This document shows, in pieces, positions 34,917 through 44,802 of a stretch of 64,000 bases of DNA (positions within the stretch are counted from its first letter, which is position 1; each line of letters opens with the position of its first letter). A model generated the notes under the pieces. It had not been told where the DNA came from, searched no databases, and saw only the letters and a list, made by a program, of their open reading frames with translations. The position numbers and the translations under genes were made by a program. The DNA is taken from positions 18,343,374 to 18,407,373 of the forward strand of contig JAMXBB010000012.1 in NCBI GenBank assembly GCA_024138015.1, written 5' to 3'. The stretch comes from Lumnitzera littorea. Its lineage: Eukaryota > Streptophyta > Magnoliopsida > Myrtales > Combretaceae.

Positions 34917-37900
34917 ATGGTGAGAACTAAGCATTATAACTACAATTCCACTCGATTACACAGCAAAAGATCGACCTTTACACTTGTACTAGCCATGCTT
35001 CTTATGTTAACTATAGTTCTTCTCTTGCTTTTGGGTCTCGGCATCGTGGCATTACCGATCAACGATGATGAGCCATCTTCTGGTAGTGGTTTCGGCACTT
35101 TTCGACGTGGAGCTTCTGAAAGGTGACTAATTTAGGTTGTGGAAGGGTTCTTTATGTTTTAGTTAGAGAACGTTAGGGTTTCGAAGTGTTTGTACTGTGA
35201 TCAATGGAAATTGATTGCTTCTGATTGTTTTGGCAGTGATGAGATGGGGTCAGGTTTAGGGGAAAGAGGGAAACAGTGGACTGAAGTGCTTTCTTGGGAG
35301 CCTCGAGCTTTCGTTTATCACAATTTCTTGGTAAGTTGCTATTTTCTTTTATTAATTTTCTATTCCTGTGCTTGTTGAATTAAGAAATAGGAGATGTTAT
35401 ACGGCGTCCGAGGCAATTTTTAAAAATGCCTTGCTTTTTCATATAGTGTCCAATTAATATGGAAAAGCATGAAAATATCAAGCCTGCCTGGAGCACCATT
35501 AAATGTACCCTAGGAAATTTATGGAGTTTGATATCTTCTTATGGGTTTTTGTATGTGGTGAATATTTTTAGATTAATTTTGGTTGGCATGCTTGCTCTCT
35601 GTTATGTACGGCTTTTTTTTTATTTTATGCCAACTACAAGGAAGGGGGATTTGAACCTGCTTTATCCAATGGGAGATGCCGCTAGGCTACAACTTATTGG
35701 ATTTGATGTTTCTCTATATAGTATTACATTGGGAGAAGGAAGGTCCTTTGTTGAGACTTATAGTGAGTTAGATGGTTGTGGGTATCTTAGCGCAGACAGA
35801 AATATCTGACCGTTCATTTGTTCACTATATTGATAATCATTTTAATATTAGGTTTTTGAGAGGAGATTTTATTTAGTTTTCACAAGTTTTGAAATATCTA
35901 TACAACCAAGTATTCCCAATCAAGTCTAGGTGAGGGAAGCTGGGTTTAGAGGAGCTTTTTCATTGGTTCATCTGTTTTTTATGTCTCCTATTTCAGACAT
36001 TCTTTGTTTGACAGATGGTTAGTTTCTGTCCGTAAATCATTTTTAATGAGAAATTGGAGACAGTGATTTCTTACATGGAGAAACACAAACTCATGAAGCA
36101 GCTCGCTGGCTAATTTAACTTCCTCATTTTTTTTCTTTGCCAGAATTTCTACATCATGGACAATGCTAGTTAGCACCTTTGTTGTTGAGGGTTGTTTAAC
36201 CCATGCTATGGGTCTTCTGAATATGATTGTTGTGACTTTAAAGGTTGAGTTGATAATTGGAGCTTGAAATTTTAAAGGCTGAGTTTATCCAGAAATTGTA
36301 GAGCAAAATTTCTTAAACAAACCTATCTAGAAGGGTGGCGAACAAAAATAACTGCTTTTTCTATTTAATGCTCTCACAAAGTAGTCAATGATGACTATTG
36401 ACTAGTGCCTTATCTATTGATATCTCTTTTGCTTGTGGGCAATCAGTGGAGCATTGAAAGGCAAGAAATAAAGGAATGTCTGGATATCTGAAGTGTATCC
36501 ATGAACTTTGTGCCATGCTCCTCGAAGGACTTTTGTTGTACTGGGGTCCCATTGGATGCTATAGTAAAGAATAGGTTAAATCTAAAAGTGAAGTGCCATA
36601 GATCAGATATTGAATAGCACCCGAATCTGGGATACTGCAGTTTGATAGCTTTTCTGTAAAGAGGGGATATCTGTCCTATTATGTATCATTCCTGAATTCC
36701 AGTCCCCAACATTCTTTTTACTAGTGAAGATTCTATTAATTGGATTCACTTAATATTATTTACTAGTGACGAGCCTTATGTAATGGAAAATCCTGGAGCT
36801 AATGAACCTTCATTTAGTTAAGAGCTGCTGATGTCCTTTTCCTATTTGATGAGGAAAGAATGGTTGAATCAACTATATTTTTCAGTGGATCTTCCTCAAA
36901 AAACTGATGTAGAGATATCATCATTATTATTGGATCCATTTAATTTGTTTACTTTCATTTTTTTATAGTAATATATAAGGGAAAAGAAAAATGGTTTACA
37001 ACTAAATAGACATTTTTGAAAGGTATTGGACTCAATTAACAATATGTTTATATATAAGGGATAAATGCATTGAAGTACTAAGCCTTTAAACATATTGTTA
37101 ATTGAGTCCAATACCTTTCGAAAATGTCTATTTAGTTGTAAACCATTTTTCTTTTCAGAGTGGAAGCCCTAAACCTGTTTGGATTGTGCCTCCTAAGTGC
37201 TTTTTGCAGATGAGGCATGCCAAAAACATCTTCTCCTTAGGAGGCTGTAGCAATAGACAACGCTTGTATCCAAAAACTAAAAAAAATTAGGATTTCTAGA
37301 AGGTTTAGAACTCCAATAAGCATAAAGAATTAGGACTTAGTGCACTTATCCAAAATTTGAAAGAATATCAATGACACATAACTTATTTATATAATGTTGT
37401 ATCTTTGTTATAAAGCTAGGTTGCATGTACTTGAATCAATTAGCTGTCAATTCTTGACTCAATGGATGAGATATTAAAATAATGAGAGATATTTATATTG
37501 CTTTTCATGAATGATGATATTTTTACATTTGTATTAAATTTTGTTCTTTGCAGTCTAGGGAAGAATGTGAGTACTTGATAAATCTTGCTAAACCACACAT
37601 GAGAAAGTCGACTGTTGTTGATAGCACAACTGGAAAGAGTAAAGATAGCAGGTATAAGTTGCATTGTGCATTCTGTTTTTTATATTGTAATGGGTGATGT
37701 ATTGATATCTATATACAAGATGCATACAAGAGCTGATATAGTGCTGAGTCTAAGCTCAAGCTTCACTAGAAATTTTAAAATTCGAGCTTGACTTGAACTC
37801 AGTTGAGTGTAGAATTTTAAATTTAAGCTTGACTCAAAGTGGTATTCAATAAGTTCAAGCTTGACTCATTTAAGGTCAATTGATTTTGGATATTCATTTT

Positions 37901-40156
37901 CTTCTAATTACAATAACATTAAAATCTAAACTTAACTAGAAATGGACTAATATCTATTCTTGAATTAAACTCAATTAGGATCGCAAGCTAATTGAGCTAA
38001 ATAATATAAAATTCGAGCTTAACTCGATAAACTGCTTGAGTAGTTTAAGCTCAAGCTTGACTCAATCGGTTGTAACTCAAGTAGTTTACGAGTAGTTGGA
38101 CTCATTGATATCCGTATGTATACTTCATTTTATCCTTTATTGATACATGATATGCCGTGAACTTTAATATCTTTGTTGAAGACATTGGTTACCATATTGT
38201 TCCTGTTAAAACTCATATATGCTGATCCAGGGTTCGCACAAGCTCTGGGATGTTTTTGAGGAGAGGACAAGATAATATTGTTAAGGACATAGAGAAACGG
38301 ATTGCAGATTTCACCTTCATTCCTGTTGGTATGCTTATTTTTTGCCAAATGTTCCTCTGTTAATTATTCGTGCCTGCAACTTCTTTTTTGCTAATAAGAA
38401 CTAATAAAAAGGACAATTAACATTGTGAATTACCTAAGTTGCTAAAAATGCCTATGGTAGCAAGGTAGGAGGATTTTTCTTGTGACCGATAATTCTTTGG
38501 TGTCTGATATTAGTAATGAGTGTGGGTACTTGTATGAGCATGTGTATGTCCTCCCTGAGTGTTTTTCATGCTGATTAGTGTCAGAGAAATTCAAGTTTTG
38601 CCTCAAGGTCATCAATCTGTTGTATGCATGTGAAGTGTTGGCACGGGGAGTCTGGGCTGCTTATAGTCATGGTCGTTTGCTGCAGGAAAAAAATCAACAA
38701 TGTTTTCAGAATTTATATATTTTTTCTTCATGCCAGCTCCATTTTAGTTTTCCCCCCTCTATGATGTATATGAGTCCTTTTTTTGGGTCATTAGAACTTA
38801 ATAGGCAGTCTTAGAATTCTAAGCTTTTAAGAATTATATGAAATTTCTTTCTTGAGAGAGATCTTTATTGGAGGTGTAATTAGGCCTAGGATTTGAAATG
38901 TTACTATGCTGTTATCGAACCTCCTTTTCTTGATTTTAGTCAAATATATGTCTTGCTTGGGAATGTTGGCCATGAGCAGACCTCATTATATGCCCACCTG
39001 CTTTAATTTCTTGTTTTGTTTGCTTGTACCATATTGCTTGGTTTTCTTTTCTTAATAATTTCTGTTTACAAAATTCACTTTAAAGTGGTAGTACAGTTAT
39101 CCTTATATTTCTGTTACTTCAGGCATTAATCAATTGAAAGGACTTGTAACATAATGAGCAAATCCTGGTGAGTTACACGTTGCAATTTATGTAGTAGAAT
39201 TATTGTGTAAGGTGTCAATATTGATTCATGTGTTGTATACAACTTTTTGTCTGGATATTATGACCATTCATTGGTTTAATGTCATAGTGCTGATAGTCTG
39301 ATCATGGTATTAGATGTCTGAAGCTGCCATTACTCATTATTCTAAGTTGGGCAACTTTTCTCTCCCAAGGAACGCTTGTTCCATTCATTTGTTTTGAGTG
39401 TTCCTGACTGGCTTTTTTGTTTGATGTATTTTGTTTGTACTTTGCAATTCACAGAGCACGGAGAAGGACTTCAAGTTCTTCACTATGAAGTTGGACAGAA
39501 GTATGATGCTCATTTTGATTATTTCCTTGACGAGTTCAACACAAAGAATGGAGGGCAGCGGGTTGCTACAATGCTAATGTACTTGTAAGAACAATCTCCT
39601 CTGCTGGGGCCATCAACGTGAATTGTTTAGAGTGATACTGCCTTTTATTGCCTTTGCATGATTTTACAGACAATTTAGTTCCTTAGACGGATTTTCTTGA
39701 CACTGATACCAGGTCAGATGTTGAAGAAGGGGGTGAGACAGTTTTTCCTGCAGCTAAGGGAAATTTTAGTGATAGGCCAGGATGGGACCAATTATCTGAA
39801 TGTGGTAAACAAGGTTTAGCGGTGAGAGCAAAAATGGGCGATGCCCTTTTATTTTGGAGCATGAGGCCTGATTCCACACTTGATCCATCAAGTTTGCATG
39901 GTAAGTTACTGATTAGTGTGCTCCAGGTAATAAGATGTTTTATCACATCCTTGTTACATTACTTTGCCCAGGGGACCGCTTCTTACTTCTCATGCTCCTC
40001 GCAGAGCTATCAGTTATTTTTTTATCTCTCTGGTGTAATAGTTATTTACAAATGATCATTTCATCCTACTATTTATTTGCAGGTGGTTGCCCTGTGATTA
40101 AAGGAAACAAGTGGTCATCCACAAAGTGGATGCATATTGGGGAATACAACATCTAG
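34917..40156 (+). CDS. P4H: Prolyl 4-hydroxylase, seven exons
   Basis: Exons 34917-35122, 35237-35330, 37554-37651, 38231-38328, 39455-39584, 39713-39900, 40083-40156; all introns are GT-AG and the joined frame is open for 295 residues, the usual plant P4H length. The enzyme is a 2-oxoglutarate/Fe(II) dioxygenase that makes 4-hydroxyproline in secreted proteins such as extensins and arabinogalactan proteins, normally as a type II membrane protein of ER/Golgi. A basic N-terminus precedes one membrane helix (about residues 22-47). Iron ligands are H185, D187 (YDAHFDYF) and H271 (SLHGG); K281 binds 2-oxoglutarate, ten residues after the distal histidine as in known P4Hs. Conserved blocks include WTEVLSWEPRAFVYHNFL and FNTKNGGQR. 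An in-frame upstream ATG at 34854 would add 21 residues; homologue length favours 34917. All catalytic residues are present, so it should be functional. The subfamily member is not assigned. Confidence 0.95.
35613..35700 (-). mobile_element. tRNA-derived SINE-like insertion in P4H intron 2
   Basis: On the minus strand TAGCCTAGCGG (35688-35678) is a good pol III A box and GGTTCAAATCC (35657-35647) a near-consensus B box about 20 bp downstream, followed by 'ggcataaaataaaaaaaa', an A-rich tail ending near 35613. The spacing is short for a full SINE, so it may be a fragment. No target duplication was found. It is not a tRNA gene: no acceptor stem or anticodon arm can be formed. Confidence 0.55.
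36981..37156. repeat. Near-perfect 70-bp inverted repeat in P4H intron 2
   Basis: Arms 36981-37050 and 37087-37156 are reverse complements at 69 of 70 positions, with a 36-bp spacer. No flanking duplication is evident. The arm text ('gtattggactcaattaacaa') has the style of plant MITE termini. A transcript through it would fold into a long perfect hairpin. Confidence 0.92.
37736..38113. mobile_element. hAT-like nonautonomous element in P4H intron 3
   Basis: About 380 bp full of AGCTCAAGCTTGACT-type palindromic motifs in both senses (for example near 37755, 37850 and 38045), typical of plant hAT-derived MITE interiors. The ends show a loose inversion (GATAT...TGAGTC near 37736-37751 against GACTCA...GATATC near 38099-38112). 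Target duplication is not clear. It fills most of intron 3 and leaves both splice sites intact. Confidence 0.55.
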
Positions 40157-41865
40157 ATCACTATTGGCTTAGTAGGTAACTAGTGACACTGAACTGAATT
40201 AATGTTTGTCTAGAACCTAGACTGTTACAGTATTTGGTTCTTTCCCCCCTTATTTTTTCATTAGAATGCTGGCTACTTGCTACAGACAAAACTACAAATC
40301 AAATTTTTTTTTACGCCATAAACTGATAGAAGTAGTGAGGTGCAAATATTGATTATATAGGATATATAGTAGTTACAAACCCTAATTAAGAAAGAATCAG
40401 GGATCAAAGATGCACCCTTCAGAGCAAAAATGCTCCTCACATGGGGCTTATCCTGTTCATTCTCTAAGAGAAAATAAGAAAATCACTGCCTCCTCTCTCA
40501 TCACTACTCCCCCTCTTTATTCTACTCTATTTCTACGCCACATGGCAACCCCTCATCAGGATTACCTAATTACTAGACTATTTCTAATACTTACTGTACT
40601 AATACTATTATTAACTATATCTAATACCAGCATAAACTCTATTTGTTACTTGCTAGTAAGAATTAGGTCAGAAAATAAGCTTGAAAATAAGAGGAAGCAG
40701 CTCTTTCCTTTATATGGGAGCTTTCCTGTTGCAAGTTTAAGTCTAAAACTCCTGCAGGAAATTTCAGATCCGTGTTATCTATCATGGCAAATTTGTGTTT
40801 GATTCTTTTGTGATGAAAGTATCTAATACATTATTGTATATGCCTGTGTTTTGTACATTGTCAGCCTAAATCTACAGCTCTCATGTGTTGAATTTGAAGT
40901 GGTTACTGGGATTTTGATTGTCTCGTATGTTGATTTCTGGGGGATTGTTCTTTTTACTCTGGCAATGTGGTTATTTTCTCATATTCCTAATATATTCCTG
41001 GGCACCCAGCAGTACCTGTTTTTGGTGATGATGAAAAACATTAGGTACATGTATTTTTTCCCCCATCCAATTCTTGTAATTTCAGTTACTGCATTGTAAT
41101 CAGTACTTCTATTATTTGGATGGAAATTTATCTGCCCTTGACATGAAGAATGCTGCATAGTTACTTGTTTATTATGTGGTCTGTTAAATCAGTTAGTTCA
41201 ATGTCACTTATGCTTTCACTTGGCAGGAAAGGTAGAATGATGTCTTGTAAAGGCTGTTGCCATGCTGAGATTGCATCGTTGATACCCGTCTTAAATCTGT
41301 CAAGTGTGAAAGTTCCGGCCTTTACTGCCCAGCCTGCCAGGGATTCTCGATATGTCTAACGAATATTCTTTAGGAAGTTTTATTATGGCTTCCTCGTCTT
41401 AGAAAATAAGGCTGGTTCATGTATTCTTCAGAGAAAATAGCCTATGCATTCTCAGTTGTTTCTCGAAAGGACATGTTGTAATGGTAAAAAGGGAAGGACT
41501 TGATGGATGTCGTACTTTCAGATCTAAATAGGATAATGCGCTAATATGTCTGTATTTAGATTTACCGAGGATGGTTGGCTTTGGAACTTGCAATTGCCGT
41601 AGATGTACATGTATAATTCTTCAGATTTGAGAAATGTTATGTTGAGAAGATGTAGAACGAACTCTCTAGCGGGAATCTGTAGTGTTCGTTTTAAATTATA
41701 GATATAAAAGTACGTGGCACATGGTGTGATGTATTCTCTTCGGCTGCAATATCTGGAACGATTTTTCGTGTTGTCATGGATCAAAGAGCTTGTATTTGCA
41801 GCTGCTGAATGGTAACCTAGATAGTGATTTCTTCGTTCGCATGGGCTATGGGCGTTCATCAAATG
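40157..41865. other. P4H 3' region and intergenic DNA
   Basis: Starts with the P4H 3' UTR of undefined length. Composition is closer to genic than in the flanks (many TG-rich stretches), and an AG-flanked segment at 41226-41360 could be an untranslated exon, but no coding continuity or domain was found. Several unrelated short open frames are present and are not accepted as genes. Confidence 0.4.
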
Positions 41866-41869
41866 GAAT

Positions 41870-43770
41870 CGGATCCAAACACAAAATGTGGTTTTTTGGA
41901 TATTTCAGTTTGGTTCATTATTTGATTTGAAGAGTTTAAATGGTTCATAGTTTGCATTGGTTTGTAGGGTTTGATTGGATTGAATTATTTAGATTCGAAC
42001 CAAACTGCTTTTTATTATAAAATAATTATGAAGCCATACTTTTTAGTTTTAGACTGTCATTTTGCCATCATTCTGCATTCCTTTTCTTTTCTAATTTCGC
42101 ATCTCACCTTTAGCCTTCATCATCCATTCATTTTTTTTTACCACTGTCTCATCTCTATGTAGGCTGATGTCTTTCCTATTACTTAAGATGTAATATCATA
42201 ATAATATAATATCTAGTGTGATATTTACATAATATTCTGCAATTTAGGCATCAAATATTTTGTCGAAAGCCTTAATAACTATTAATTTATCGACTTGAAT
42301 CAAATGTTTTCCAAAAATGGTTCAAACTGAAATGGATCTGACCCTATTTAAAACAATTTGATTCAAAATTTTAGACTGTTAAAAAGTAGTTTGATTCATT
42401 AAAGTTTTGTTCCCTTAAAAAAAAAGGTTATACCATTCTAGCGCATCTTTTCTTATCATGTTGTTGATTTGCTTTTTGGTTTTGAAATCTGAATTCAATA
42501 GGTATTCCTATCGATTCGACTTAAGAATCTTTGTTCTTTGCAACACCATTGGCCATCTTGGAAAAAAATTACTCTCGTTGCTCTATCCTCTTCTCTACAA
42601 AGATCACTGCTCATCACCCACCACCGTCCCTCGTCGCTACTACACCACCCACTTGCCGCTATGCTCAGAGAGAAAAGGAGATTGAGACCATCATTGACGG
42701 ACCACTGCACAACCACCATGGATCACCACAAGATCGCAGATCACTATCTATGGACCACGACATGATGACCATGGACCACCACATGACTATAGAATGGAAG
42801 GGGGAGAGAGAGAGAGATAAAATGAGTTATAGTGAGAGAGACAAAATGAATTCCTCGTCTGTAATTTCTAACTCCAAAAATTTTCAGTCAAGTTGCTCGC
42901 CAAAATCGCCGAAGATCAATTCTTATCGAAATGGCTGGTCGACGAATTTACTATCGGATTTTCTTATTTTGCTATTGAATGATGTAATCAGGTTATTCTT
43001 GACGTGTTTTTTGTTGGGATTCTTGTTGGGGTTTCCACGATGATCAGTTTTTAAAGTTTGGGAATTCGGCTTCTGATCGTTAGATCGAGCCAAAAGATTC
43101 GTGGGGGAAAGAAGTTGGGAAAAAAAAAAAAAAAAAGAAGAAATGAAAACACTGGTGTAACTAGAGTTCACAGGAAGTGTAGTCCAACCGTCACCGGAGA
43201 AGAAATAGATGGCCGGAAAAGAAGAGGACCGAAAAACATCAGAGAGAAAATCAGACTTTGTGAGTGGAATGGAGAAGACGAAGGGAGGAGAGGAAAACAG
43301 AGGGCAAATAGTCAATCTACTTGTATTACTGAACTGTATTTTTATTTAAGTGAATAATGTAATACTTGTTATATGCTTATTTAATTTTTAATAAATAGGA
43401 ATTTTATTATAAAATTATTATATTCAGTGAAGTGAACAAACTATTAAAATTTAAATTGAATCGTTTTAAATAAAATTCAATTTGAGTATTAATTTTTACA
43501 TAACATTTCTCAATTTAGAAATCCATATTTAGCCGAAAATTCTAATAGCTTTTAATTTATCAACTTAAACTAGACGTTTTCCGAAAAGTATTCAAATTGA
43601 ATCAAGTTTAACTATATTTAAAATAATTCAATTTAGAATTCTAAACTGTTAAAATTGATTTAATTTATTAAGGTTTCAACCGAGTTATTTTAAATATGGT
43701 TTAGTTTATTAAGATTTTAACCAAGTTATTTTAAATATGCTTCGATTCGATCGGACATCTAAACCCAATT
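41870..43770. mobile_element. Composite repeat with GC-richer core
   Basis: AT-rich outer parts enclose a GC-richer core at about 42540-43330. The outer parts share a diverged direct repeat (about 42225-42430 and 43490-43720, with 'taatttatc(g/a)act' and 'gttttcc(a/g)aaaa' blocks). The second copy holds a ~40-bp tandem ('cgagttattttaaatatgg' / 'aagttattttaaatatgc'). Ends near 41870 ('cggatccaaac') and 43760 ('gatcggacatctaaaccc') recall hAT-type terminal phrases. The core opens a 170-codon frame on + and a 130-codon frame on -, neither with a domain. A captured gene fragment inside a nonautonomous element is possible. Confidence 0.35.
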
Positions 43771-44058
43771 GTTGAACCACGAACACTCCTAACAAAAGCT
43801 AATGGAGTCAACACGAGATGATTTCTGTTGCAAAATGTGTAAGTAGAGCAAAACTTCATAATTTTCAAGATAAAGAGGCTTTTGTTACAGAAATCTATAA
43901 AAAAACTACTGCTCCTCATATTCAAAGTGAAAGTGGATTATTTACATTTTGTTTCCTGCCCATCATCCCCATAATTTATAGATGGTGTGACCTTAGAAGA
44001 AAAAAAAAACAAAGGGACGAGAATCAGAAAGCGAAAACCAAAAAAGTTACAAGTTTAA

Positions 44059-44718
44059 TCAATGTGCTCTAACCAAAGGTGTATGTACTTGAATAGGCCT
44101 AGGAGGAGCGATGGTTCTTCTCTTCCATAAATTAACTTCTTTCCTTGGCAGCAAAGTCACCCCACCGCCGCCGCCACCACCACCACCAATTAAAATTGGT
44201 GCTGAAAATGGAATTATGACCTCTTCCTCTTCACGATCACTTGTCCCCATCTCTTCGTCGGAGTAGCTCCAATGATCTGCATCGATCGGAGCTCTGCAAT
44301 CGAAATTAAGTAAAGGGTCTCTACCACTAGCAAACCTCTTCATCTGACTTAAAGAAGGAGCTCTGTCAGGAAGTCCCTCCTTTAGATCACAATATGATGC
44401 ATCATCACATGACGACATCCTTTTCGGTTTGGCACTAACGAGTTTCTTTGTGCTTGATGATTTCTTTGTGTTCTTCACATGATCCAACTTGTTTAATGAC
44501 TTCTGCTCATGTTTGTTCATGTTCTTGCACTTGATCTGGCCAATGCATGAAACCTTAGGTGAAGTTGGCCCATTGGCACCGTAACTCTCATCCTCAGTCA
44601 GTACCAAAGGACCTGAAAATCTTCTTCCAACATGAGATTTGAAGCTATTTGTATTCACTGATCTCTTATACAATAAAAGCTTCAAAATCTTGCTCTTAAG
44701 CTTGGAACTTCTCTCCAT
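44059..44718 (-). CDS. Syringolide-induced protein 14-1-1-like, 219 residues
   Basis: A single-exon, plant-specific protein of unknown biochemical role; the family name comes from a soybean transcript induced by the syringolide elicitor. Family marks from the N-terminus: a basic start (ERSSKLKSKILKLL), 'RFSGPLV', 'TSPKVSCIGQIK' at residues 52-63, 'MKRFASGRD' near 126, an acidic run with 'EEEEVIIPFSAPI' near 163-175, a nine-glycine run at 178-186, and the C-terminal 'RKEVNLWKRRT' with 'PPRPIQV'. No signal peptide, membrane helix or catalytic motif is seen; it is lysine- and serine-rich and probably largely disordered. The second methionine (44718) is preferred because homologues begin at that point; an upstream in-frame ATG at 44733 would add MCLVT. 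A TATA box lies 77 bp upstream. The poly-glycine is coded by a GGN microsatellite. Confidence 0.85.
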   Translation of the reverse strand: MERSSKLKSKILKLLLYKRSVNTNSFKSHVGRRFSGPLVLTEDESYGANGPTSPKVSCIGQIKCKNMNKHEQKSLNKLDHVKNTKKSSSTKKLVSAKPKRMSSCDDASYCDLKEGLPDRAPSLSQMKRFASGRDPLLNFDCRAPIDADHWSYSDEEMGTSDREEEEVIIPFSAPILIGGGGGGGGGVTLLPRKEVNLWKRRTIAPPRPIQVHTPLVRAH

Positions 44719-44794
44719 GGTTACTAAACACACAAAAAACCTAGGTTGCGTTTGTACTATGTTTCTTGATCAAAAGCATAAACGCAGTTCTGCT

Positions 44795-44802
44795 TATTTA
44801 TA
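44795..44802 (-). promoter_or_regulatory. TATA box of the minus-strand gene
   Basis: TATAAATA on the minus strand, 77 bp upstream of the preferred ATG at 44718, giving a 5' UTR of roughly 45 nt. Confidence 0.7.

Noticed and set aside
35640..35690. Possible tRNA gene on the minus strand
   Set aside because: Only A and B box-like motifs exist; no cloverleaf or acceptor stem can be formed and an A-rich tail follows, as in a SINE.
35459..35809. 116-codon open frame in P4H intron 2
   Set aside because: It is wholly intronic, spans an antisense SINE-like insertion, and has no recognisable domain.
41150..41359. Extra exon of P4H downstream of the stop codon
   Set aside because: P4H is complete at 40156 with a canonical C-terminus; the segment has no similarity to the family and could at most be untranslated.
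42531..43043. 170-codon plus-strand open frame between the two genes
   Set aside because: No domain, His/Met-rich repetitive stretch, overlaps other long frames on both strands, and lies inside a repeat-flanked segment; no promoter or homologue recognised.
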